From: Camarhynchus parvulus
Taxonomy: Eukaryota > Chordata > Aves > Passeriformes > Thraupidae
NCBI RefSeq assembly: GCF_901933205.1
Contig: NC_044573.1
Location: 83,596,546-83,660,545 of the forward strand
DNA length: 64,000 nt
Direction of reading: 5' to 3'
The position numbers and the translations under genes were made by a program. A model generated the notes under the pieces. The model saw only the letters and a list, made by a program, of their open reading frames with translations, did not search any database and had not been told where the DNA came from. Shown here in pieces: positions 12,231 to 26,100 of this stretch (the stretch's first letter is position 1; each line of letters starts with the position of its first letter).

Positions 12231-14677
12231 ACACACAAACTCCAGGCTGGGCTGCAGCTGGGACAGGTAACCCAGCATGGCGGGATGCTGGGGGTTCTCC
12301 CACCTGTCCCCACACTGCTGGGAGTTTCCTTCCATGCTTCCAGCATCTGGGACCTCACAGTCTGAGCCTGTGCTGAAGGAGAAGAAAAGACTCACTGAAC
12401 CAAGAGGAAGACCTGAGCAAAGCAGAGATGAGGGCAATCAGTGCTCATACCATCCCCTAGGGAGTAAGCAGGGAGTAATGAGCATCAAATTAATCTTCCA
12501 GAACAATCTCTGTCTTTTCTGTTCCTGACAACGGCGGTGAGTTCCTGGCAGAGGAGGAGCTCCCTGGGAGGGTGCCAGAGGAGACTCCCGGCTGGTGCCA
12601 GGCACAGGAGCTGATGGCACCGGCAACTGAGCCCTGTTGGTCAGGAATCTTGGCAAGTCTCCCCTTCTCAAGTGCATTTCCCTCACTTTCTTAGCGGGAG
12701 AGATCCATCCGGGGTCCTTGCTGCACAAGCAGCCTTCCCCAGGTGCCCTGTTCTCTCCCCAGGTCTGCCTCCAGCCCAGCTAACATGAGGGATGACATGG
12801 GGCACAGCACTGAGGCATGATGATTGTGCTTTGGTTTGGGCAGCTGCTCTTTTGTGAGACTCAGCCCAAACTCTAAGGGTTCTTTTATGGCAGAGCAAAG
12901 GGGGCACCTCTCTCTGCATGGACAGGATCAGCAGATGAGAGGCTGCCGTTTCATACTGCACAGAACAGAAAGAGGATATTTACATGCATCAATATATACA
13001 CATAATGATTTTTCACTGTCAGGGTTCCAGAGAACCAGATCCAGGAGCCACAGTCAACACTCACATTCCTGTAGATTGTGCCACTTTCTTGCAGCTCATG
13101 CTCAACACTGATGGCTGTGGCAGGTTCACTGCCTGCTGCAGCCCCATGGCCCATCAGCAGCTATTCACCATGTTCACCTGCAGGGACCATCTTTCAGGAA
13201 CATGGCATACTCATATGCATATACAGAGTCCTGTCAGGAATTAAGCCCTCTGTATCCACAGAAATTGCTTAATTTATCTCTGAAATGCAGCTACCTCTAT
13301 GGCATAATGCTGTAGCTGTTTAACTACATAATAGGCTGTTCAGGACAGCAAGTATAAAATCAAAATTGAAATGGAATGTTGCCCAAAAGAAAATTTGGCC
13401 AGCATATGTGGGCTGATTCAGCTCCTCTTAATGAAATAAAATTCCAATAGCTGAAAGGGGCCATGGCATTCATTACTGAATGTCTTTTCCAACATAAACA
13501 ATTCTTTGATTCTGTATCTAAAAATGGTATTCCAGATCTTCTCACATTAAATACATATTGCATTTCATAAAAGATGATGGCAGAAGAAGACTGCACGTTC
13601 ACTGATCCACCTTTTCACGCCTAGCTTTTGTCCCATTGCCCTTCATTGCCAGAAGAGAGCTGGGCTTTTGAAGTCAGATCATAGTTAAGGTAAATTAGTC
13701 TGTCTACACAGCTTGCTCTTTAACTGAGCAAACACAGAACAGTTTTCATCAGCTGGCAATTTAATTCTATATTTTATTAAGGCCAAATTGTTATTTTTCT
13801 AAATTGGTTTTGTTGGACAGGATTTTTTACTTCTCTAGGTACAAAAACATGGATATTTGCACCTAAGCATAAATGAGGAGGAGGCTTATTTGAATATATA
13901 GTCATTATTCACAAACACAGTCCATTAGTGAGGAATTTTCTTCTTCTTACCTTGCCACTCTTTCATTCAACACATCATTTCCCATTCCTAAAGCTTCACT
14001 GTCATACAAGTTTCTTATTTGTGAGATGGATTATTGCAGAGCCCCGGGCTAAGTTCTTATCCCAGTTGTATTAGAATCAATGTTCAGAAACTGAAACCAG
14101 AAAGAAATATCAGATCTGAATCAATATAATTCAGATCAATATCTGACTCAGCAAGTCTGAGGTAGGAAGGACTCAAGGTAGCAAGTGTGCCATTACTTTG
14201 TAGGAGCTCATTTTTCCTTTCAGGAAGGTCAGAGTGATGCAGAGGGCTCGGTAGTAGATTTGAGTCTCTGAAGAGAGTCCTCACAGAGACATGCCAGCTT
14301 TGTTTGTAATTACCATGGAACACACATGCTCATATCCATGCTTTGATTTATCCTTTGGAGGTTTAATAGAATGGCCATCTCACTTTAAAAGGGCTCAGCC
14401 TGTATGTATTATTTAGTTAAATTTATACATTAATTTCCTGACTGAAATAAAATTCCCTTTCAACTAGCCTGGCTTATATGCTCTAAAACTGTTCTTTCCT
14501 GAAGAAAAGCCACTATGACTGTGCAGGATTTTCTGTACAGAGACAAAACTCATACTTTCATTTACCATGGACCTGCCAAAATAATCAAGTGTGGCCTAAG
14601 GACTAAATTAAATGCCTCCTATAGAACTTCAAGGAATGTTAGAACCAGGAAACTAGCTGTTTAGTTATCATTAAAAG

Positions 14678-14714
14678 TATATATAAATATATATAAATAA
14701 ATATATACATAAGA
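14678..14714. repeat. AT-rich simple repeat
   Basis: An interrupted TATATAAA/ATAAATA microsatellite within AT-rich intergenic sequence. Confidence 0.6.
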
Positions 14715-16577
14715 AATCATATCAACAATGAGGATGAACTGAGTGCCAAATATTCACCATCTGTATAAAACTACACTTCACTAGAATTAAACTATTTTAT
14801 GTAATTCTTTCTCATGCTTTTATGGTTCTTTTGATAAATTCTATTTAGTAGCATGCAGGATACCTAAATTGAATGTACAGTATGTTGTTTCATTGCTACA
14901 ATAATTTATTGCTTCTCAGTAATATCTTCTTTACCAGAATGTTATTTGTTACTTTGAAGACATATTTGAAAATTGTTTTATTATTGAGTTATTCTTTTTT
15001 TCTTGGTTCTCTACTCACCTCCAGCTGATTGTAAGAAAATGTGCTTCACTATTTTGCCCCATGGCTCTTTTATGAAGCTGCCTCTTTCAATTGGTTTATG
15101 TATTGTTTATGTTCATCTCCTGTAAATAATTCTGCAATTAAATTTTTTGAGAAAAAACAGAGTGCACTCTTTATTACATTTTAAATTTTGCATTAGTTAA
15201 AATCTGACATTTCCAACTAGGCAATTTTTAGACAACACTAAACAATTGCTTTAGACTTGTAGCCTTTGAGGTGTTAGGAAATATCTTATAAAAATAATTT
15301 TGATAGGATTTTTAGCTGAAATCAAAGGAAGATGCATATAAATCTGATGGAAAGTAACAAATAATGGAATAAGCTATGCCATTCCATCGATGTGTTTTGA
15401 TTTGCAGTCATTGATATTATAGGTATAGAATGTCATGCACTGATTTTGAGTGAGAACATTGTGTATCATAATAAAAAGAATACTAGTCTCTTCTGTTTGT
15501 AAAAACCCCAAAACTGAATTACTTGTAAGCAGTCATTGGTGGACAGAAGTAACTGAATGGCTTTGTTTTTACAAAGTGAATCCTCAAGCATCTCTGTGTC
15601 TTTTTACTGTTTGCAACAGGACAACCAAAAACAGCTTCTAGCCTGCTTCATGGTTTTCAGCTCCTTTCAGGGCAGCCATATCTTCTTCTGGGAATGGCTT
15701 TAGCAACTCAGCAGAAAATTTGATTAATACTTTGTCATATTTCTTGATTAGACAAAAGCCATGGTAAGCATGAAACGAACATTAATCTAAACAAAGGAGG
15801 TATCAGAAATAATATGAAAAATAGAAATTTATTTGGCATAGAAAAGTGCCTAGTTGCTTGAAATATTACATTTTTATTGCTCATGTATTATATATACTAT
15901 TGTAATGCTACAGACCACTTGTAGATTTGAACACTGTACATTTACAAACTGAAAATATTCCCTCACCATGAAGAATTTACAGGCCAACCAATAGATAAGA
16001 AACAACAGATAGGCAGACACAGTAGAGAAATTGATGGGAAAAAGTGAAGATTCTCTTAATTAAAATGAAGAGCAGCATCCCATCAGCTGTCATTTGTTTT
16101 GCAGCCGTCAGAAAAAGAGGGGATAATGAAGTGGAAGATACCCTCAGGGATGTCTTCCCAAGAAGGGATTGAGTTCAAGAAAGATGTTTGCTTGAAAATT
16201 TAATACAGAGATGATGAATTTTGGCATCCTGAGGCACCTGGAGGTGGAAGATGACATCTTCTGATTTAATGGCTGGTGCTAGGTACACCATGGCCAGGTG
16301 GTGTTCAAAGAGGCTGTGAAAGGTCTTGACAGTAAGACCAATAAAATTCAACATTTGATATTTTGATGGCTCATTGCTTCTATGAAGGAATTCTCATTTT
16401 TAATATCTCTTGTGGAAGGCTCAAAATTTTCCAGCTATATGCCAGCAGTTTTAATGAGAATGAAATTTAGGGAGAGGGCATTAAAGCAGCTAGTGGTTGT
16501 TTTTGTCTATATCCCAACACTGGATGTTATGACATGGAGCATCACTTACAGCAGTTCTGTACCATCATATCAGAACT

Positions 16578-16601
16578 AAGGCCTTGATCAAGGCCTTGAT
16601 C
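16578..16601. repeat. Tandem palindromic 12-mer duplication
   Basis: Two perfect, adjacent copies of AAGGCCTTGATC. The arrangement makes the 20-mer AAGGCCTTGATCAAGGCCTT a perfect palindrome. Confidence 0.85.
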
Positions 16602-19600
16602 ACTCCTAGCCGAAATTCCAGTAACCTCTTAGCTTCCCTTAGACTTCATGAGTTCCCTAAAATAGGCTGATCCTTCCTGCAATCTGGAAAGGATCTCAGG
16701 ACTAACAAGCAATCTGTTTCTTGTACAAGAGCTTCACAGATGGCTGAATGTCAGCTCAGCATTACAGGCATACCCGTATAAATGAGGACAGGCATCGCTG
16801 ATGAACTAGTAAGGTCAAGTAAAGCTGGGGCATAGATGTGACATATTTTATTTCAATTGCTGAACCAAATAATCAGGTGCAGAGTACATGCTTTGGAATT
16901 AACATATTTATTCCAGTTGAACTGCACTGACACTGACAGTGGGTTTGTGGAAGGCTGCTATTGTTTTAACTATAGCAGCACAGCTGAAGTGTGAAAATTT
17001 TGAAATGTAGACAAGTACCTTACATAACCCATTGCAGCCCTAACACAATCCCTCCACAAATTTTGACGTGACTTTTTAAACAAGCAATTTTTAAGTAGCT
17101 AGAGGATAACACAGTGATAAAAACTAGGCAGTGCTGGTCTGCCAGCATCCTATCACGTCAGCCAATTTAATTTTCCTCTTTAACAAGATGAATGGCCTAA
17201 GGAATTAGGTAAAAAAGAGTAGGCTGTGATAGATCTTCATTTCATTGAGGCTTTTGATTCAGTTCCAGTGTACCATTTTAATATAAAACAAGGAAAATAT
17301 TCTCTAAATGAAGTTTTTCTAAAATTAAAACAGATGCATCTAAAAATATTGTTTTAAATATGCATATATGTCTGACCATTAGTGAAATCTGAAGGTCTTT
17401 TGGAGTGTGAGAAGGAGAAAAATCTAACCTACTCTCAGTACTATTCAGCAATTTCTAAAAAATCATCATTGGTGTGGAGTATTATATTCACTGACCTGGG
17501 AATAGCTAGAGGTTCTGCAGAGGATAAGATAAAAATGCACAGCGATCCCAAGAAAACAGGCATGCTTTCTAAATTCAGTGTGATGTAATTCAGTGAGGAA
17601 AACCCAAAAAATGCTGTATTGAATGCTGTACTAAATGTTGTACTCTGATGTGACAGAATATTCTTTTGAGAAAAAGCAGAGCAAAGAAAATGCAATCACA
17701 GGCTAAAGGAGAGTCAACCTGATGCTAAATCAACACACACTAAATCACATGCTCTTAAGAAAAGAGGAAATCTAATAGTGACTGTATTAGCATATCATTA
17801 AATTAGTGTGGCTTAACAAATTATTGTGGTGTGTAATCATCCATGTATACACAATCTTAAATTGCAGCATGCACACATTATTGGGCTTGACATTGCAAGC
17901 CAAGGTAAAACAAATTACCCATAGAAGGAAGAAGTCTTCAGGTTGGTAAAAATCGAACTGGTGTGTGGAGACATGGCTCATCCTCCCCCATCCAGGCTGC
18001 TCAGTAGAAATCTCCTTGGACACTGCATTTTGCTCTATGTCAAGTGTCTAAGGACTTCTAACAGATTTGGGTGGAGGTGATGTTTGTTTCTGTCCTAGAT
18101 ATGAACTCAGCAGGTCTGGGATACAGGGCAGGATGCTTATTGTGTGCTTGTCTGCCTGTGTTTAGGAACCAGACTGCCATATTTAGGCAATGGTAGGATA
18201 CAGACTCTCTGAATCTTGCTATCTTCAACTTAGCCACTTCCACCCACATTCTGTCTGAGATGGCAGAAATCACCCCTGGATCTCAAGCAAACAGTCAAAC
18301 ACAAAATGTTAACAAGTGAGATAGGCAGAAACATTTTATAACGCTTGAAAGTGACACTGACTGGCTGAGCATTCAGTGACGCCACTGAGAAAATGGCAAG
18401 TCAGATTCTGGGGATGTAGGGACATTTCCTGTGTGCTACAGAGGTTCTTGTTCCACTTTGTTCAATACTGTTGAGTTTTGGTTAGAGTATTAAATCCTGT
18501 TTTAGAGGAATTGAGAAACAGTGGAGAAAATTTGAAAGAAAGTAACAGAGATTAAAAATATTTAGAAAGCATGAAATAAATGAATAGAGTTCAGAAGATG
18601 AATAAAAAAAACTGATTTGTTTCAATCAAATGAGTTGTTATGAGCTGTTAATGAAATTGCTTCCCCATTCCCTGGAAGGAGGTTATTAGCATCATTAGCA
18701 GAAACGTCTAGCTTTTGTTTCATTGGATAAGGGCAGTGAATCCCTGTTTAACTATTTAACTCAAGGACAAGGCAGCACACATATCCTACATGGCTTTGCA
18801 GCTGTGATCCACATGTCAGAACTCCCTGGAGAGACACAGGAACCGCCATCCAGCATCCTGGCTGCACACGTGGCCTGAAAGGGATGTGGCTAGACCACTG
18901 GTACCCTCACCTCACTTGACAGATGATCCTCTTCATGAGCAGCTGACCATTTGCAAGTGTGAAAGAAGCATTCGCCTGCCAAAGCTGCCAGTGCTGCTCC
19001 CCAGCTCTTCCCAGAAGGAGAAGCTGACCAGGAAGATGGATACAAGAGGCTAGAGGCTCTGCTGGCCTCAGCACTTGGGGAGGTGCGTGCTCTGGGTCTC
19101 CACATCTTCTCTGTGTGTTATGGGGTTGTCTGCTCACAAGGGAACAAAGATGTGCTGCTCTTGAATAAAACACCTTAATACTAAATAAGGGAATTGCAGA
19201 AAATTGGTGATGGTAGCTGAGTCAGCAATGTTCTTTTCTCTGTATGAGGTTCATATCCCTTTTTATTAGTAGCAGGCACTAGGCTGCTTGAGGTGCTACA
19301 ATTAAGGAAAAAATGTAAAGAAATGCTGTTCTACATGAGGAGTAAAACAAAGAAATCTAAAGAAAATTTCTGCTCTACATGAGGAGTAACATCATCTCAG
19401 CCTTTACCCTGAACAGAAGCCCAGCTCCTGATCAGGAGTAGACATTAATGACCTGCTTAGCCAGAACCTCTCCAAAAGTCTTTGTGGTTGTTGTGTGGCT
19501 CTTGTATCCTTTGTGACCCCCAGTAACTCACCCGCATAGGAGAGAGCTATCCAAAATATGGAGGAGTTTTCTTGTCAGAAAGGCTCTGCATCTGTCATTG

Positions 19601-20043
19601 CCATTCTTGGCTTCCTCCTTGCAACTGAGCACCATCACACTCACTGCAGAGCTTGGCACTAAAATATTTGAGGAGGACAGGGCTTAGGTCAATGGAATGG
19701 AAAATAATGACAAATCAATTTAAATGCAGATCCTGCAGGAGTATATTATAATAGACTGCTTCAGACAAATCTTAAAAGGAAATTAGCTTTAGTAAAAATC
19801 AAGGATTCAGTGTATTAAAAAGTGAAAAAATCCCAATCATAAGAGAGGTAATAAATCAGTTTTGCCAGATAGGAAATAAATCATGACTGAACAGTAAGGG
19901 AAGCAGATGAATGTTATGCTTTGGGGTTTGAATATGTCAAAGTGAATTTTGTAAAATATTTATAAATTTATGAAGCATTGACAACATCTTTAAAAAATCT
20001 GGTATTTAGAATTTTATGAATGTTTATATTTATGTGAGTTTAT

Positions 20044-20125
20044 GTGGCTTTATATGTGTGTATGTATATATATGTATATACATATGTAGATGTGTAAATA
20101 TAATATGTATGTATATATTTATCCA
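20044..20125. repeat. TA/TG dinucleotide-rich microsatellite
   Basis: A degenerate run of TATA, TGTA and TGTGTA units. It explains the tyrosine/isoleucine/histidine-rich open frame on the minus strand here. Confidence 0.7.
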
Positions 20126-23100
20126 TACAGAAATAAAGGAGGAACAACTGTAAATTCTATATATATTTAATGTTTTTAAATGGCCAGAAATAATGTTCTG
20201 TTTGGTTTGGTGCACGTCTGTGTCTCCTGATAAAATCATTTGCTTTTCTAAATCACAGAAGGAGGAAGCTGAAAAGAAAGGCTGAGGAAAAGGAAAACCT
20301 ATGGAGCAAAACCAATGTCAACGCTATATTATTTATTCTTTGCTCATTAGAAATACATGATTGCTTTAGCTGATTTGGAATAGGACTTTGCCATAATTCT
20401 CTTTCACTATAAAAGAGCTTTTTGGGGCTAATTTACACCAATATCAGTTTCTACAGCCAGGACTCAAATCAAATACATACATGCATATTGTGCCAGAAAG
20501 CAAATAGATTCTGCATGAGATGAGCTAATTCACTGAGACACTTTTCAGCCTCAATTAGGAAGTGGTCTTACTATTTTGAGACAAATTGGTGTAAAAAGAA
20601 TTCAAATTCAAGATCTTTTAATCCTCCACTCAGATTCCCACTTCATTTTCCCAAATCTTTCCAAAATACATATTATTGTCAACTTATTTAATGAGACACG
20701 GAATAAACAAATTTTACAAGAGCATTCTCATCTAGAATAACAAGTAAGAAGCTGTAACCCTCCATCAGATTTTACATCTTTAATTCGTAACTAAAGAAGG
20801 AACAAAATTTAATACCTGGAGATAAATGTGAATTTCTATCCATTCAGCTAGAAGGGTCACTTAAGACCACATGTAAACCAGCTGTGATAGCACATGTGGA
20901 GGGGAGGTTCTCCCTGTGTGTCATTTCCCAGCTTGCTCCTCTCCAAATATCAAAGTAAGGTAAGTGTAATAAAAATGCTGCTGTAAGTCAGGGGCTACAA
21001 ACTTTTCCCTGGAATTCACTGTGCCACAGGAGAAGGAGATGATACAAGAGGGACCTGAGGAGCAGGCAGCAGCATTTCATGGCCACGTGATAGACTTGTA
21101 GGAAGCCTCTGGGGCACATTTACCATCTGTGATGTGTTTCACTTTGATGGCATTTACCTTGTGAGACATAACAGATTGTGACCCTTCCTTGGCTTCTTTC
21201 TGGAAACAACTTTTCTTTTCTGGAAAACAGAAAAGCTGGTCCATGAGCTGCTAAGTATTCATCTTAATTATCACAAATGAAATATCTGTGAATACCTTCT
21301 GTGATGATCTGTTGTGTTATCTAGTGTCAGATGCTATACTGGGACTACTGACTTTTTTGGACAAAGATTAATGGCTTCCACTGAAGTCAATATTGTATTT
21401 TTAACCTGTAAAGAAAAATGTTAGGTGAGTTCAGGAATAAGATAAGTGATAACTCTTAGTCAATTCATGAAAGGGGGTACTTTTCAAGGTAAAATATATG
21501 AGGGAAATTGTTCCTGGGGAAGTGGGTGAGAGATGTCAGAGATGGATAAGAATGAACAATAGATGCTTTTCAGTCACAAGTTCACTTCCAGTAGCTAAAA
21601 ATGAAAGATTATTATGACCAAAATAGTATCTAACTTGCTGTAATTGTCACTGCACTAACTTACATTACCCAAGGGATATCTGGATTTCAGAAACTATATG
21701 AGGAGCTGACAGCCCTTTCAATCCCCACCATATCACTGTGCTCTCTCTGCTGATGTTCCCCTCTTTCTGGATATCTCCAAAGTTATAATGTTATTTGCTT
21801 TTGCTCTATACAAACAGACACTTTCCAGGGTCCTGGGAATTCCCTCCTTGTACAGTGCTGGTTAAAGGCAAAACCCCTTTGACCCTTCTTGCATAACTTT
21901 ACCTTATTCTGGAAGGAACCTCACTGTTTCTTATATTTAACTAAATAAACAAGTGTAACGTGTATAAAAAATCAGTATTCATGTAGTTCTCCCACCCTTC
22001 TTTGTCAAAAAGGAAACAGAAACAAATAGACTAGAGAATGTTTTTGAATACTGTCTGGAGGGACAGTCTGGGGAGGCACTCAATTATTCAGTTCCTTTTG
22101 GCTGTGTCAAACAGGACAGAAGAAGCTTTGCACAGTCCCATTTTGCTAGTCTGGAAAGTGTGAGGAATGAGAGGCATACATCACATCTCCTTCCCAGGCT
22201 GCCCCCTTGGATGTCTTTCCCAAGGCAGGCAGCGTGCAGCAGGATTGCCGCACCCTCTGCTCGAGCCCTGCGCGCAGCTGGGCTGGGGGCTGCTGGCACA
22301 GGCACAGCGCAGCTGCCAGTCCAACAGGCTCAGCCAGCACTTCTGAGCACAGCTCTCTGTGTTTCAGGGGTTTATACTGCCACCCATTGCTGTATCTGAG
22401 CACATCTTCCCCAAAAGTGATAGCAAACTCCTGAACAGATTTCATTCGCAATAACACATTTCTCTTTCTGGAATCACAGCTCTCCATCACAGCAAACAGA
22501 TCTATGTGGGAATAATGCTTTCTGAAGTGTGTCTGCGTAGGTTAGAGTGGAAATGCTCTCTCAAAGGCAAAGTGTGATCAGGCTGTGGAGTCATTGGATC
22601 TATTTTCAGCGCCTGCTTCTTCTCAGCCAAGAATACTTTGGGCCCAGCTTTGTCCCTCTGCCACCAGGGTTTTGTTCCAGATGCTGTCAGCATGTTGCAG
22701 TGATACAGGGGAAAAAATTCAGGTCTTCATAACCTTTGAGGCTGAGCATCCATTGCCTGACAAGATATATTGCACCACACGATTGGAAACAACTGCACCT
22801 GCAGGGCAGGTGCAATGGGAACTATGGCTCCTGTAAAATGAGATGAAAAGGAAACTACATTTGGGACTGTGCTGGTACATCTGGGCCATCAATGCATGCT
22901 GCTGAAATAATGGAATCTATGTTTTTCTGCAGACAGAGCTTACAAAAAAAAAGGCATTAAACCAATATATCAGCAGTCTGTGCTAGCACCAAATTCAAGA
23001 ACTTTCTTCAAAGGTAATGATTCACTCTTTCTCAGAGAGTTTGGGGGTTTCACATTATCTTATAGTTCTACAAATGTTTCCTTGCACCATGCTTGTGCTA

Positions 23101-26100
23101 TTCAGAAAACTTTAATTTCATTTCTTCCCCTTGGCTTCATCTGCTATAACTACACACAACCAGTTTGCATTTGTGTTCCCAACACATGCACACATTAATA
23201 GATTATAAATTCCTTTACACCAGTACTTGTCATTAATGAACTTCAGTCTCCAATTTTCCCTGCCATTGGTCAAGCATCTCATGAAATTATCTGGCAGAAC
23301 ATTTGTAGGCATAAGAATGCATTTCTATAAGTGGGACTAGGAAGAAAATTAATTTTGTTTGTATTTAAAATAATGTAATACTCACTTCACCATCATCGTA
23401 GCACTGAGGAGCTCCATGGTATGCCTAGAGTAAAGCTCAGCTCTGCAAGAGTCCTGTGGGGAAAAAAAAAAAACAAAACCAGAAGCCATTTGTGCATGTC
23501 AGCTCAAGCTGGAGGGATTTTGGGAGCTCCAGGTCACAGCAATCATGCAGAGCCCAGTAAGGGACAGGATAGGAGACCAGGTTTTTCCCTCTATCCATTT
23601 CTTCCAGCTTTGAAGAGGATGGCCTGAGAAGATTTTGCTAACTGAAAGCTAGGAAGTATCTCCAGGGATGTTTGCTTTTTCTTGTCTAGTGCTCAGGAAA
23701 CAAGAAGTTATTGAGGAAGAAATCTAGCTCATACTGAGAAGGAGGGCAGCAAGTTGGAGAGGAGGAACAGGAAAAGAGCCAGGGGGTAGGAAAGATATGC
23801 TTCAGGAAACAGAAAGAAATACATGCAGAAAAGGTGCTGATGGAGGCCAAGACTGGCTGCTGGGATGGAATAAGAACTTATCCTCCCTGGCCCAGACTGA
23901 ATCCAGGGCTACTCAACAGTAAATGTTGAGCTACTCCCAGTCAGTGCCTCTGAAGAAACAATGGATCATTACTCAGCTATGTCTCAGCCCTCTTAGGAGA
24001 CCAGTTCACATAGAGGTCAGTAAAAATGATGGCAGGGTCTAGTCCTTCCACATACCAAACTGGATTTTAGTTTGGGGTTGAAGGGTTGGGAGATTTTAAA
24101 AACCTCTTGCAGAGTGCAAGAGTGCAGAACAACCCCAACCTGACCCTCCTCCTATAAAGAACACATTGAGCACAGCTTACATTAGGCCAGAAGAGCTGTT
24201 GGGAAGCAGGATGAGCAAGCTCCCAGTCAGCTCATGGAGAGTTTCTCAGCACCCTCTAGCCATTTTCCCACTGACAGGGCTGCCACATAATATGCAAGTG
24301 TGAAAATCTGCAAGTAAACACAGGGATTTATAACACAGCAAGGAGAAAACTACATAATGAAATTAAACAAGGTTCCCATCTGAACATAAAAGAACTTCAA
24401 TAACTCTAATTAATGGCCAGGAGACACATTACAAGACACAAGACAAGCAATGAGGCATAAATTAATAAATAAAAACATCAAGAATGCTGAATCACAGAAT
24501 ATATTTTGTTCTTTTTATTTGCTGTTTTTTTCATTCAAATTACAAAAACAAAATAAATTGGAGTTGTAGGTAATATTCAGATCTTGTTAATGCTTTAAAA
24601 ATAAATCAAAAAATCAAACTCACTAAAAATATTGCAGATGCAAATTCACTTCAATAATGCATAATTAGCCATAGTGTGCCAGGGAAGATCAGAAGTACAG
24701 TCATTGAACATAAGACAAGTATACCAGATTTTACAAAAGTACCTGCTGTTGACTCTGTACTCATGCTTGAGTAACCTTGTCCCTCACTTTAGGGGCCTGG
24801 GCTTATCCCTGCGGATTCATGAATAGCCCTTGAACTTTAAATCTACAACAGGAATTTTCTGACTGCCTATATTTAGACCATTGAATCAAGCAAACAGAAT
24901 ACCTCCTTTTATACCTCTAAGAAAAATCATTTAAGTCATATCTTAAGTGTAAGCTAAGTTAGATACCACCTAGTTTCTTCCATTTCAAAATAACAATGTC
25001 AGACTTGGTCTATGAGGTTGATACTGCAATTTTAAGATACACAAGTTTTTTAATTATAAAAATAATAAAATTATTACAGTGTTGTGTGAAAGTAATAAAT
25101 TACCCTGTTTCTTCTAAATTAAAAATGCTGTGAAAGACAATTCCTGCCTGACTGAGCATTTTTTCAAGTAGTGATTTTAAAAGGAATGTTTAAGTGACAG
25201 TTCCTTTCAGCCCATATGGGTTTGATTTTAAATTACCCTGAAATTCAGCAATTAAGGGAATTTTAATAGCTGCAGCAATCTAGACCCTAGTACTGTCTGA
25301 TATCTTTTCTAGAAAAAGCTGAGTTAATGAGAGGTCATGGGATAGAAATCACTTGCTTTGCTCTAGTGAACAAATTGTCATTTATACACAAGGACTGCAT
25401 GAGGGTTGTGGCATAAGCATTTGGAACACATTTCTGTATACTGGAGGTGAGGAGGAGCCCTATTAGTTTCAGATGGAAAGAGGAAAGTACAATTTGAGAA
25501 CTGACAACATGAGAACTGACATGAGACAATATCTTCTCCAAGACTGTGATAGTCTCAAGACTATCTTCTCCATAGACAATGGCCAATAAGAAGACTCACC
25601 GAAGGCAACTTTGCACCTGGCTGGGCTCAGTCTATGCTCAGCAACTTTTCTTTAATGAGAAAAGTATCATCATTTAGTATATTTGGGGATGGGAAAATCT
25701 GCTGTTCCTATTCTTGAAACATTAAGTATCTCCTGCATTTACCCACCTAGAGAAAAGACACAGGTCAGTTCAAAATTTACTTTTATTAACTACAAATGGG
25801 CTTTCAAAGCACTAGTACAGGATCATTTACCAGAGTCTGATGCTAACTGATGGGGCATAGGTAGTCAGAGTCAGAAGGGAGTAGCCAGGGTACTAGTCAC
25901 ATCCTAGTTGAGAGTAGAGAGAACAAAGGATATTCCTCTCCATCTGTAGATGTTATCTTCCACAACCTTTTGACAGCAGTTTCCTTCTAGTAGACTTCTC
26001 TTGCACCACGTTGAATTAATGTTGCTCTGCTGCTATTAATATTACTACTGCTTTCTCTGGATAAATGCTGTCTGCACAAAGAATGAAAAAAAGTTGAGCA

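Noticed and set aside
21215..21235. Short hairpin CTTTTCTG/CAGAAAAG
   Set aside because: Only 8 bp of low-complexity stem; expected by chance in AT-rich DNA.
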